In this document: positions 56,077-64,000 of the stretch, piece after piece
Position numbering within the stretch: the stretch's first letter is position 1
How the letters are laid out: every line of letters starts with the position of its first letter
Assembly (NCBI RefSeq): GCF_013623905.1
Contig: NZ_JABKDD010000001.1
Location: 744,001-808,000 of the forward strand
Source: Brevibacterium sediminis
GTDB taxonomy: Bacteria; Actinomycetota; Actinomycetes; Actinomycetales; Brevibacteriaceae
Reading direction: 5' to 3'
Length of the DNA: 64,000 bases
Position numbers and translations under genes: made by a program
The notes under the pieces: generated by a model
What the model saw: only the letters and a program-made list of their open reading frames with translations
Told to the model about the DNA's origin: nothing
The model's database searches: none

Positions 56077-56739
56077 TCAGTGGGTGTGTGCGGCGGCGAG
56101 GGTGCGCAGTTCGCTGATGGCGGCTGCCGCATCGTCGGCTCCGTAGACGGCGGAGCCGGCGACGAGGACGTCGGCGCCGGCGTCGACGACACGGTCGATC
56201 GTCGCCGCGGAGACTCCCCCGTCGACCTGCAGTTTGATCTCGAGTCCGGCAGCAGAGATCGCTTCGCGGGTCCGCGTGATCTTCGGCAGGCACACGTCGA
56301 GGAACTTCTGACCACCGAATCCGGGTTCGACGGTCATGATGAGGATCTGATCGAATTCGCCGAGGAGGTCGATGAAGGGTTCGATCGGGGTGGCCGGTTT
56401 GAGGGCGAGGCTGGCCTTGGCCCCGAGGCGGCGCAGTTCCCGGGCGAGACGGACGGGGGCGGCGGCTGCCTCGGCGTGGAAGGTCACCGAGGCACAGCCG
56501 ATCTCCGCGTACACGGGAGCGTTGCGGTCGGCATCGGCGATCATGAGGTGGGCGTCGAGCGGGATCGGCGAGATCGCCTGGATGCGTTCGACGACGGGCG
56601 GGCCGAAGGTGAGGTTCGGCACGAAATGGTTGTCCATGACGTCGATATGGGCCATATCGGCGGTCCTGATCTTCGTAAGCTCACCGCGCAGATCGGAGAA
56701 GTCCGAGGACAGGATGGAGGGGTTGATGTCGATCGACAT
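56077..56739 (-). CDS. rpe: Ribulose-phosphate 3-epimerase
   Basis: Interconverts ribulose-5- and xylulose-5-phosphate. The 220-residue barrel has [26 protein letters not shown] with its metal ligands, [24 protein letters not shown] and [10 protein letters not shown]. It starts 3 nt after the rsmB stop, an actinobacterial arrangement, and provides substrate for the tkt product. Confidence 0.97.
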   Translation of the reverse strand: MSIDINPSILSSDFSDLRGELTKIRTADMAHIDVMDNHFVPNLTFGPPVVERIQAISPIPLDAHLMIADADRNAPVYAEIGCASVTFHAEAAAAPVRLARELRRLGAKASLALKPATPIEPFIDLLGEFDQILIMTVEPGFGGQKFLDVCLPKITRTREAISAAGLEIKLQVDGGVSAATIDRVVDAGADVLVAGSAVYGADDAAAAISELRTLAAAHTH

Positions 56740-56742
56740 GGG

Positions 56743-58206
56743 TCATTTCGCCTTTCGCAGGAGAGCCAGGAACATTCCGTCGCTGTTGTGGACATGGGGC
56801 CAGAGCTGGGCGTATCGCCCGCCTTCCCGGGTCACCGACGCGAACGACTCTGCCTCGGTGCCGGTGATCGCCGACAGCGCGGCCGGGGTGTCGAGGACCT
56901 CGATGTCCGCGCTTCCCGACTTGGCTCGCAGGCGCAGAACCTCGTCGACGATGAGCACGGTTTCGGCGTAGTGCGGAGAGCACGTCGAGTAGGCGACCAC
57001 TCCCCCGGGCGCGCAGGCATCGAGGGCAGCGGCGAGAAGTTCGCGCTGCAGTCCGGTCAGGGAAGTGATGTCTTCGGGCCGTCTGCGGTAGCGGGCTTCG
57101 GGACGGCGGCGCAGGGCACCGAGTCCGGAGCAGGGTACGTCGACGAGGATCTTCGAGTAGGGTCCGCGGGCGTCGCGTCCGTCGCGGACGGCGGCGATGA
57201 CGTTGGTCAGCGCCTTGGTGGAGTCGCGGACGAGGTCGACACGGTGCTCGCTGGAGTCGAAGGCCTCCAATGTCGTCGATTCGCCGGCGGCTCTGGCTGC
57301 GAGGACGGCGGCCTTGCCGCCGGGTCCGGCGCACAGGTCGGCCCAGGTTCCGGTGGGTGCGTCGATATCGGCCAAAGCGAGGGCCACGAGCGCGGAACCT
57401 TCGTCCTGGACGCGGGCACGTCCGTCGGCCACAGCTGCCACGTCCCGGGGAACCGCGGTCTCCAGGGTGACGCCGATCGGTGACAGCGGGGTGGGTTCAC
57501 CCGGCAGTTCGGCGCGGTCGATGAGTCCGGGCAGGGCGGTCACTCCGACCTTTGCGGGTGCGTTGTCGGCTTCGAGGAGAGCTTCGAGCTCGGCGGCATC
57601 GCGGCCATGTCCCTTGAGCGCCTGGTTCAATGCCCGGACGACCCATTCGGGATGGGAGTGTTCGATCGCCAGTCGGGTGGTCTCGTCGGCCTCGGCGGTG
57701 ACGCGGTCGAGCCACTCGGTGGGTTCGGCTTCCGAGATACGGCGGAGCACGGCATTGACGAATCCGGCGGTCTTCGCCGCCGATCGTTTGACCACGGCCA
57801 CGGTTTCGGACAGTGCAGCATGGTTGGGCACCCGCATCGACAGCAGCTGGTGGGCGCCGAGCCGCATTGCGGCCAGGGGTTCGGGATCGATCTTGTCGAC
57901 GGCTCGGGACGAGGCGATTTCGATGACCGCATCGTAGAACTTCTGCCGACGCAGGGTTCCGTAGGTGAGCTCGGTGGTGAAGGCAGCGTCCTGAGCGCCC
58001 ATATGGGTGCGGGAGAGTTTAGCCGGCAGCAGCAGGTTCGCGTAGGCGTCTTTCGTCGCCACGTCGAGGAGGACTTCCCAGGCGATGCGCCGCGGCAGGT
58101 TCTTACCCGCTCGTTCTGTGTTTCGGGGGCCGCCTCGGCGCTGCCCGTGATTGCCGTCGTTTCCGCGGCTGCCGCCTCGGCGGTCTCTGCCTGCTGACTC
58201 AGCCAT
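56743..58206 (-). CDS. rsmB: 16S rRNA (cytosine-967-C5)-methyltransferase family protein (RsmB/NOP type)
   Basis: The 487-residue protein has an Arg/Gly-rich leader (residues 1-35), a NusB-like RNA-binding domain (about 40-175) and a Rossmann methyltransferase with DLCAGPGGKAAVLAARAAG, the catalytic motif VDVPCSGLGALRRRPEAR and the second cysteine in YSTCSPHYAET. It methylates C967 of 16S rRNA in E. coli. It starts 5 nt after fmt. Confidence 0.94.
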   Translation of the reverse strand: MAESAGRDRRGGSRGNDGNHGQRRGGPRNTERAGKNLPRRIAWEVLLDVATKDAYANLLLPAKLSRTHMGAQDAAFTTELTYGTLRRQKFYDAVIEIASSRAVDKIDPEPLAAMRLGAHQLLSMRVPNHAALSETVAVVKRSAAKTAGFVNAVLRRISEAEPTEWLDRVTAEADETTRLAIEHSHPEWVVRALNQALKGHGRDAAELEALLEADNAPAKVGVTALPGLIDRAELPGEPTPLSPIGVTLETAVPRDVAAVADGRARVQDEGSALVALALADIDAPTGTWADLCAGPGGKAAVLAARAAGESTTLEAFDSSEHRVDLVRDSTKALTNVIAAVRDGRDARGPYSKILVDVPCSGLGALRRRPEARYRRRPEDITSLTGLQRELLAAALDACAPGGVVAYSTCSPHYAETVLIVDEVLRLRAKSGSADIEVLDTPAALSAITGTEAESFASVTREGGRYAQLWPHVHNSDGMFLALLRKAK

Positions 58207-58211
58207 GGCTT

Positions 58212-59144
58212 TTATGCATCCTCTTCGGTATAGGGGTCGAAGGTCACGTCTCCGCGGCCGCGCAGGAAGTCGGCCGTGGCCATCCGGGCCTTGCCGAAGG
58301 GCTGGATCTGTTCGACCCTGACCCAGGCGTCACCGCAGCGCAGCACCGGCTGCTGCTGCCAGGTGGTCAGTTCACCGACGGCCCCAGGGGTCGTCACTTC
58401 GGGTGCGGGTGAGAGTCCGAAGAGCTTCGTCCTCTTTCCGTCGAGTTCCACCCATGGTCCCGGTGCGGGACTGGTTCCGCGGGCCCTGTCAATGACCCGG
58501 GCGGCCGGAGCGGACAGGTCGAGGTGGGCGTCGGTGACGGTGATCTTCTCCGCATGGCTGGACTCGCCGGTCTGCGGGGTCGGGGCGGCGGTGCCGGCGG
58601 CGAGATCGTCGAAGGCGGCGACGAGTTCGGGTGCCCCGCGGCGTGCATAGTCCTCAAGTGCCTCGGCGACGTCCGCGTGGTCGAGCGGCAGTTCGAGTCG
58701 GCGCAGCACGGGGCCGGTGTCCATGCCCTCGTCGATGCGGAACACACTGATCCCACTCGTGGTCTCGCCGCCGATGAGTGCGCGTTGGACGGGGGCGGCT
58801 CCGCGGTAGGCCGGCAGCAGTGAGAAATGGAGGTTGAACCAGCCGAGTCGGGCGGTGGCCAGTGCGGCGGGTCCGGCGATGGCGCCGAAGGCGACGACGG
58901 CGACGGCGTCGACATCGAGTGCCTGCAGCTGTGAGATGACATCGCCGCGCAGACGACCGGCTTCGATGACGGGCAGTCCGAGTTCGAGAGCGCGGGTCTT
59001 CACCGGTGACGGGGTGAGGACTCTCTTCCGTCCGACGGGCGCATCGGGTCGGGTGAGCACCGCACGGATGCGGTGGCTCGATTCGGCAAAGGCCTCGAGG
59101 GCGGGAACTGCGACATCAGGGGTGCCGGCGAAGACGATATCCAC
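58212..59144 (-). CDS. fmt: Methionyl-tRNA formyltransferase
   Basis: Formylates initiator methionyl-tRNA. The 310-residue protein starts with the formyltransferase strand DIVFAGTPDVAVPALEAF, and has the catalytic NLHFSLLPAYRGAAPVQRAL and DEGMDTGPVL, then a C-terminal OB-like domain. Two starts compete: GTG 59177, which overlaps the priA stop as GTGA, and GTG 59144. The second gives the canonical N-terminus and has TAGAAT exactly 7 nt upstream, so it is preferred. Confidence 0.94.
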   Translation of the reverse strand: MDIVFAGTPDVAVPALEAFAESSHRIRAVLTRPDAPVGRKRVLTPSPVKTRALELGLPVIEAGRLRGDVISQLQALDVDAVAVVAFGAIAGPAALATARLGWFNLHFSLLPAYRGAAPVQRALIGGETTSGISVFRIDEGMDTGPVLRRLELPLDHADVAEALEDYARRGAPELVAAFDDLAAGTAAPTPQTGESSHAEKITVTDAHLDLSAPAARVIDRARGTSPAPGPWVELDGKRTKLFGLSPAPEVTTPGAVGELTTWQQQPVLRCGDAWVRVEQIQPFGKARMATADFLRGRGDVTFDPYTEEDA

Positions 59145-59151
59145 GACTTGG

Positions 59152-59157
59152 ATTCTA
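59152..59157 (-). promoter_or_regulatory. Predicted -10 element for leaderless fmt transcript
   Basis: TAGAAT on the minus strand, 7 nt before the fmt GTG at 59144. Confidence 0.5.
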
Positions 59158-59173
59158 CTGGTTCGCCGCGCCG

Positions 59174-61228
59174 TCACAGCGACCGGGGATCGTCGATGCG
59201 CACGCGCACCTGCCGTTGCTTCTTGGCGGACCGGGAGGCAATGATCTCGGCCGCTCTCGTTCCGACGCGGTCTCCGGCGGAGAACGGGTAGGCGCTGACG
59301 CTGCGCTGTCCGTCCTCGGCGTCCTCACGCAGGAGTTCCTCGACCTCGCCGATCTGTTCGAGCACCTCGTCGATGTCGGCGCCTGCTCCCGTGAGTTCGA
59401 GGATCCGTCGGTAGGGCGGGAAGCCGAGTGCCTTCCGGTCGCTCAGCTGTCGTGACATGAAGGTCGTGGGGTCGAAGGCGGTCAGGGTCTGCCGGATGAG
59501 TTCGTCTTCGTCGCCGAGGTAGACGGCTCCTCCATCATCGCGGGAACGCACGAGTGAGGCGGCTCGCAGTCGACGTGCCACACTTTCGTCGATCGAGCGC
59601 ATCCAGGGCCCCGGCCACAGCGAATCCAGAAGGATCGCCGCGGCATAGCCGCCGAGCACATAGGGTTCGGCTCCGGTGGTGGCGACCACGAGTCGCGGGG
59701 TCTCGTCGAGGGCAGTGGAGATGTGGTCGCCTCCGGATTCGACGATCTCGATGTCCGGCAGCGCCCGGGCAAGCTCTTCGACGGTGCGGGCCCGGCCGCG
59801 CACGATCGATCGCACACGGTTCGACCGGCAGCGCAGGCAGCTGAACGTCTCCGAGTGGAAGCCGCAGGACCGGCAGGCGAAGGGACCGACTTCCGACTGT
59901 GTGGTCAGCGTCGCCTGACATTGCGGGCAGCGGGCGACTTCCTGGCAGCGGGCACAGGCGAAGACAGGATAGTAGCCGGAACGCGGCACCTGCACGAGCA
60001 CCGGACCGGGCACTCCGCCGTCCCGGGGACGCGGGCGCAGCGCCGTTCGCATGATCTGCCAGGCGCGGCTGGGAATGCGCTGCCAGGCGAAGGGGTCCCG
60101 GTCCTCATCGGGGACGAAGACGACGGGGGCGGCATGCCGCCTGGCCGGACCGACCGGTGTGACGTCGGCCAGCCAGCCGATCTCGACGAGACGCTGCACT
60201 TCGGCGCTGCGGTCGGTGGAGACGAAGAGCAGCTCGGTGTCCTCGATCGTCGACCGCAGCAGGCAGACCTCCCGGGCGTGCGGGTACGGGGCGTGCTGAT
60301 CGAGATAGTTGAGGTTCGCGTCATCGGTGCAGATGATGAGTCCGAGGTCCGCGACGGGGGCGAAGGCCGCCGCCCGCGTGCCGATCGTGATCCGCGTGTG
60401 TCCGAGCAGCCCGCGCAGCCAGGCCTGCCACCGCAGCTCCGGTGACTGGTCGGCGCTGAGCACCGAGACCTCCGCGATCCCAGCGTGGGTGAGAGTCGAA
60501 TGGAGCACGGCGAGTTCACGATGATCGGGCACAAGCCAGAGCACCGATCGGCCGGCCTCGAGACTCGCCCGTGCGGCATCGAGTCCGGCACGGATCCAGC
60601 TGAGACCCGGCGTCGGCCCGGGTGTGCACGCCACGGCTCTGCGCCGAGGCGGGCCCGAGACGTTGTCGACCGTGGGTTCCGTCCCCGCCGCGAGAACCCA
60701 TTCGCCGAGGCGGCCGAGCAGCTGCGGATCATCCGCCGGCCCGTCGTTCGGTCCGGTCGCTGGGTCCGCGGCGTCGGCATCGGTCTGCGCGGCCGGCTGT
60801 CCCGTCTTCTCCGCCTTGAGCACGGCTTTCTCGCCGCGGGCATGACGCGGTGGGATGGCCAGGCGCAGCACATCGGCGAGGGTGCCGCCGTAGCGACGGG
60901 CGACGGCGCCGCTCAAGGCGAGCAGATCCGCACTCAGCACCTGAATGGGGCCGCTGATGCGTTGGATCGTCGCCAGCGGACCGAAGTGGTCCGAGGATTC
61001 GACGCGTTCGAGCAGATAGCCGTCGCGCAGCTTTCCGGCGAACTTCACCCGCACCCGCACTCCGGGCAGGGCAGCCTCGGCGAGCTTCTCCGGCACCGCG
61101 TAGTCGAAGGTCCGCGCCAGGTGTGGGACAGGATGGTCGATGAGCACTCGGGCGACCGGTTCGGTCGGGGCCAGGGGAACCTGGCCCTCGGCCGAGGTGC
61201 CGGTGTCGATCGGGAGGGGTTCGTCCAC
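59174..61228 (-). CDS. priA: Primosomal protein N' (PriA), actinobacterial form without helicase motifs
   Basis: Replication-restart factor. The 684-residue protein has the N-terminal 3'-DNA-binding domain (VARVLIDHPVPHLARTFDYAVP) and eight zinc-binding cysteines as CARC, CPQC, CRSC and CLRC. The Walker A loop expected near residue 225 is replaced by LEAGRSVLWLVPDHRE and the DEAH box by IICTDDANLN, so it is unlikely to unwind DNA; this loss is shared by actinobacterial PriA. The start is GTG 61228, 12 nt after metK, with no ribosome binding site. TAGTCT lies 9 nt before it. Confidence 0.93.
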   Translation of the reverse strand: MDEPLPIDTGTSAEGQVPLAPTEPVARVLIDHPVPHLARTFDYAVPEKLAEAALPGVRVRVKFAGKLRDGYLLERVESSDHFGPLATIQRISGPIQVLSADLLALSGAVARRYGGTLADVLRLAIPPRHARGEKAVLKAEKTGQPAAQTDADAADPATGPNDGPADDPQLLGRLGEWVLAAGTEPTVDNVSGPPRRRAVACTPGPTPGLSWIRAGLDAARASLEAGRSVLWLVPDHRELAVLHSTLTHAGIAEVSVLSADQSPELRWQAWLRGLLGHTRITIGTRAAAFAPVADLGLIICTDDANLNYLDQHAPYPHAREVCLLRSTIEDTELLFVSTDRSAEVQRLVEIGWLADVTPVGPARRHAAPVVFVPDEDRDPFAWQRIPSRAWQIMRTALRPRPRDGGVPGPVLVQVPRSGYYPVFACARCQEVARCPQCQATLTTQSEVGPFACRSCGFHSETFSCLRCRSNRVRSIVRGRARTVEELARALPDIEIVESGGDHISTALDETPRLVVATTGAEPYVLGGYAAAILLDSLWPGPWMRSIDESVARRLRAASLVRSRDDGGAVYLGDEDELIRQTLTAFDPTTFMSRQLSDRKALGFPPYRRILELTGAGADIDEVLEQIGEVEELLREDAEDGQRSVSAYPFSAGDRVGTRAAEIIASRSAKKQRQVRVRIDDPRSL

Positions 61229-61240
61229 GCCGACGGCAGA

Positions 61241-62446
61241 CTAGTTGGAGGACACGGCGCGCAGCAGATCCTCGGCGCGGTCCGTGACCTCCCAGGTGAA
61301 ATCGGGCAGCTCACGGCCGAAGTGGCCGTAGGTCGAGGTCTGCGAGTAGATCGGGCGCAGCAGGTCGAGTTCCTGGATGATCATCGCTGGGCGGAGGTCG
61401 AAGACCTCGCGGATGGCAGCCGAGATGGCCGCCGGGTCCGCCTTCTCCGTCCCGAAGGTCTCGACGTAGAGTCCCATCGGGTCGACTCGGCCGATCGCAT
61501 AGGACACCTGCACCTCGGCGCGGTCGGCGAGACCGGCGGCGACGACGTTCTTCGCCACCCAGCGCATAGCGTAGGCCGCCGAACGGTCGACCTTCGAAGG
61601 GTCCTTGCCGGAGAACGCACCGCCACCGTGACGGGAGAACCCGCCGTAGGTGTCGACGATGATCTTCCGTCCGGTCAGACCGGCATCGCCCATCGGCCCG
61701 CCCGTCACGAAGGGGCCGGCAGGGTTGATGTGGATGTTCGCGCCCGAGGTGTCGAGACCGGAATCGGCGATCACCGGATCGATGACGAGTTCCTTGATCT
61801 CCGTGTGCAGCTGAGACTGGCTGGTCTCCGCCGAGTGCTGGGTGGAGACGACGACGTTCTCGATCGACACTGCCTCATCGCCGTCATAGCCCAGCGTCAG
61901 CTGGGTCTTCCCATCGGGGCGCAGGTAGTCGAGCCGACCGGACTTGCGCACCGCGGAGAGCTGCTCGGCCATCCGGGAGGCCAAGTGGATGGGCAGCGGC
62001 ATGAGCACATCGGTGGAGTTGTCGGCATAGCCGAACATCAGTCCCTGATCCCCGGCGCCGAGGCTGGTGCCGTGGTCGGAGGATTCGACGGCCTCGCGGA
62101 AGTCCAGCGGATTCGTCACACCGGAGTGGATGTCCGTGGACTGGCTTCCGATGGACACTGAGACTCCGCAGGAGTGTCCGTCGAAGCCGGTGTCCGAGGA
62201 GTCGTAGCCGATGCCTGTGATGAGGCTGCGCACGATTCCGGCGACGTCGGCGTAGGCGGCCGTATTCACCTCACCGGCGACGTGGACGAGGCCGGTGGTG
62301 ACCATGGTCTCCACGGCCACTTTGGCGTTGGGGTCCTGCCGGAGCAGGTCGTCGAGCACCGCATCGCTGATCTGGTCGCAGATCTTGTCGGGATGTCCCT
62401 CGGTGACGGACTCGGATGAGAAGAAACGCAGATTTGTGTGTGTCAC
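61241..62446 (-). CDS. metK: S-adenosylmethionine synthetase
   Basis: Makes SAM from ATP and methionine. The 401-residue protein has [20 protein letters not shown], the ATP-site [12 protein letters not shown] and the phosphate-loop [20 protein letters not shown]. The start is GTG 62446, which overlaps the coaBC stop as GTGA and also has TAGAAT exactly 7 nt upstream, so both coupled and leaderless translation are possible. Confidence 0.97.
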   Translation of the reverse strand: MTHTNLRFFSSESVTEGHPDKICDQISDAVLDDLLRQDPNAKVAVETMVTTGLVHVAGEVNTAAYADVAGIVRSLITGIGYDSSDTGFDGHSCGVSVSIGSQSTDIHSGVTNPLDFREAVESSDHGTSLGAGDQGLMFGYADNSTDVLMPLPIHLASRMAEQLSAVRKSGRLDYLRPDGKTQLTLGYDGDEAVSIENVVVSTQHSAETSQSQLHTEIKELVIDPVIADSGLDTSGANIHINPAGPFVTGGPMGDAGLTGRKIIVDTYGGFSRHGGGAFSGKDPSKVDRSAAYAMRWVAKNVVAAGLADRAEVQVSYAIGRVDPMGLYVETFGTEKADPAAISAAIREVFDLRPAMIIQELDLLRPIYSQTSTYGHFGRELPDFTWEVTDRAEDLLRAVSSN

Positions 62447-63723
62447 GTTGTCGATTCTACGTGGGTGATTCGGTCGGAGACGGCCGCGATGACCTTTTGT
62501 GAAACATGGTCCTTCGACCCGTGGAATTCCTCACCGACGACGATCTCGCCGCGGTCGGCGGAGATGATCTGGACCATGGTCTCATCGTGGCCGAAGGCGC
62601 GGTCGTCGGAGACGTCGTTGAATACGAGAAGGTCGACGCCCTTGCGGTGGAACTTGGCTCGAGCGTAGTCGAGGGCTGCGGTGGCGGCGTCCCCGGTCTC
62701 GGCGGCGAATCCGACGATGATCTGATGGCGGAGGCTGGACTGACGGCTGCGTTCGTCGACGAGTCCGCGGAGGATGTCCGGGTTCTGCACGAGACGCAGA
62801 GTCAGACCGTCGTCTCCGGACTTCTTCATCTTCGAGTCCGTCGTCTCGGCCGGCCGGTAGTCGGCGACGGCAGCGGCCATGATGATGGCATCAGCCCACA
62901 CCTGGGCCGAATGCATCGCCGACTGCAGCTCAAGAGTGGATTCGACCGGAGTGATCGTGATGCCCGCAGGCAGTCCCGTCAGCAGACCGGTGTCGATGTT
63001 CGCGGCGACGAGTTCGACTGATGCGCCCGCGGCATGGGCGGCCTTGGCCAGCGCGATGCCCTGTTTGCCTGAGGAGCGGTTGCCGAGGAAGCGCACGGGG
63101 TCGAGTGCTTCCCGCGTGCCGCCGGCGCTGATCACGATGCGACGACCGGACAGAGCACCGCTGGGGTCAGTGGACGCATCTGCCGAGTCGCCGGCGGTGC
63201 CGTCCTTGACCGAGAGCGCGAAGTCGACGATCGCTTCGGGTTCGGGCAGTCGTCCGGGACCGGAATCGGGGCCGGTGAGGCGTCCGACAGCAGGGTCGAG
63301 GACATGGACGCCGCGGGAGCGCAGGGTCGCGATGTTGGCGACTGTGGCGGGGTTGAGCCACATCTCCGTGTGCATGGCCGGGGCCACGACCACCTCGGCG
63401 GTGGTGGTGAGCACGGAGGCGGTGAGCAGATCATCGGCTCGTCCGGCGGCGATCTTCGCGATCAGATCGGCGGTCGCCGGGGCGATGATGACGAGTTCGG
63501 CTTCCTGTCCGATGCGGACGTGATTGACGGTGTCGATCTCGTCGAAGACATCGGTGGTCACGGTCTGGCCGGACAGTGCCTCGAGAGTGGGGGCACCGAT
63601 GAATTTCAGTGCGTTGGCCGTTGGAACGACCTTGACGCTGTGGTCGAGTTCCCGGAGTCGCCGGATGATGTGTGCCGCTTTGTAGGCGGCGATCCCACCG
63701 GCGACGCCGAGTACGATTCTCAC
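62443..63723 (-). CDS. coaBC: Bifunctional phosphopantothenoylcysteine decarboxylase / phosphopantothenate-cysteine ligase
   Basis: Two steps of CoA synthesis. The 426-residue protein has an FMN-dependent decarboxylase domain (about 1-180) with catalytic histidine in [26 protein letters not shown] and APAMHTEMW, and a ligase domain (about 190-426) with [20 protein letters not shown] and the [10 protein letters not shown] loop. The start is GTG 63723 by GTGA overlap with rpoZ. Confidence 0.96.
   Translation of the reverse strand: MRIVLGVAGGIAAYKAAHIIRRLRELDHSVKVVPTANALKFIGAPTLEALSGQTVTTDVFDEIDTVNHVRIGQEAELVIIAPATADLIAKIAAGRADDLLTASVLTTTAEVVVAPAMHTEMWLNPATVANIATLRSRGVHVLDPAVGRLTGPDSGPGRLPEPEAIVDFALSVKDGTAGDSADASTDPSGALSGRRIVISAGGTREALDPVRFLGNRSSGKQGIALAKAAHAAGASVELVAANIDTGLLTGLPAGITITPVESTLELQSAMHSAQVWADAIIMAAAVADYRPAETTDSKMKKSGDDGLTLRLVQNPDILRGLVDERSRQSSLRHQIIVGFAAETGDAATAALDYARAKFHRKGVDLLVFNDVSDDRAFGHDETMVQIISADRGEIVVGEEFHGSKDHVSQKVIAAVSDRITHVESTT
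62454..62459 (-). promoter_or_regulatory. Predicted -10 element for leaderless metK transcript
   Basis: TAGAAT on the minus strand, 7 nt before the metK GTG, inside the coaBC 3' end. Confidence 0.5.
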
Positions 63724-64000
63724 TGGTCGCTGAAGTCGATCGCGCCGTCGTTGCTCACAGGAGCGGTGGCTTCGGCCTCGGGTGCGGCCTGGATGAAGTC
63801 GGCTTCGGAGACCTCGCGGGCGACGATCTTCGACTCGTTGACCTCACGCAGAGCGATCGACAGAGGCTTCTCGTTGGTGCCCGGCGTGACGAGCGGACCG
63901 ACGTTCTCGAGCAGTCCCTCCTGCAGCTGGGCGTAGTACGAGTTGATCTGACGGGCGCGCTTTGCCGCGATCGAGACCAGTTCGTACTTCGAACCGGTGA
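63720..64000 (-). CDS. rpoZ: DNA-directed RNA polymerase omega subunit (5' end beyond the window)
   Basis: The visible 93 C-terminal codons include the omega motif [20 protein letters not shown], then [10 protein letters not shown] and an acidic tail ending in AIDFSDQ. Omega assists RNA polymerase assembly. The gene runs off the right edge, so its start and promoter are not visible. rpoZ-coaBC-metK-priA is a conserved actinobacterial order. Confidence 0.94.
   Translation of the reverse strand, partial: TGSKYELVSIAAKRARQINSYYAQLQEGLLENVGPLVTPGTNEKPLSIALREVNESKIVAREVSEADFIQAAPEAEATAPVSNDGAIDFSDQ

Noticed and set aside
1-64000. CRISPR arrays, insertion sequences, prophage genes, integration sites or a secondary-metabolite cluster
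   Set aside because: No regularly spaced repeats, transposase or integrase motifs, or biosynthetic megaenzymes were seen; coding character is uniform across the window.

Overview
The window is a high-GC, densely coding chromosomal segment from an actinobacterium, most like the order Micrococcales and plausibly Brevibacterium or a close relative (genus is an inference). The evidence is a WhiA gene, an ANTAR-type PdtaR regulator, an actinobacterial PriA without helicase motifs, a CoaE-GrpB fusion, a mycothiol-enzyme remnant, and actinobacterial gene orders around tkt-tal-pgi, uvrA-uvrC-rapZ-yvcK-whiA-gap and rpoZ-coaBC-metK-priA-fmt-rsmB-rpe. No phage, insertion sequence, CRISPR array or foreign island is visible; nearly everything is housekeeping.

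Layout. 1-5147: the start of a leftward gene (probably heme O synthase) diverges from the rightward operon tkt-tal-pgi. 5201-5234 is a strong bidirectional terminator. 5303-16348: leftward block uvrA, uvrC, rapZ, yvcK, whiA, gap, pgk, tpiA, secG, joining excision repair, cell-wall/central-carbon control and lower glycolysis. 16403-19254: a Ski2-like helicase divergent from a YciI-family gene. 19387-27397: leftward rpsA, a polytopic membrane protein, coaE, uvrB and terC; terC carries a yybP-ykoY (manganese) riboswitch-like leader. 27604-28884: a methyltransferase gene and a non-coding gap holding a mycothiol-enzyme remnant and a repeated 12-mer. 28885-33084: polA divergent from a thioesterase gene, pdtaR, and tRNA-Leu(CAA). 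33160-43087: GNAT, a dicarboxylate/amino-acid symporter, pyk and gltBD.

43263-56739 is a leftward supra-operon for amino-acid synthesis. In transcription order it runs rpe, pnuC, hisE, hisG, a PH-domain protein, a CoA-transferase, a fused carboxyltransferase, hisF, hisI, trpE, a Trp-associated membrane protein, a small membrane protein, trpC, trpB, trpA and an Lgt homologue. trpD, trpG, trpF, hisA and hisH are not here. 56743-64000 continues leftward with rsmB, fmt, priA, metK, coaBC and the 3' part of rpoZ, which runs off the right edge.

The most informative non-coding observation is that about ten genes without a usable ribosome binding site have a TANNNT hexamer exactly 6-7 nt before the start codon, which predicts leaderless mRNAs (gap, uvrA, uvrB, coaE, polA, pdtaR, pyk, hisE, fmt, metK). 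Other points of note are an Lgt homologue lacking the family's catalytic signature, a membrane-protein gene with no normal start codon downstream of the rpsA terminator, and fatty-acyl/CoA-type genes inserted in the his operon. I found no convincing previously undescribed multi-gene system.
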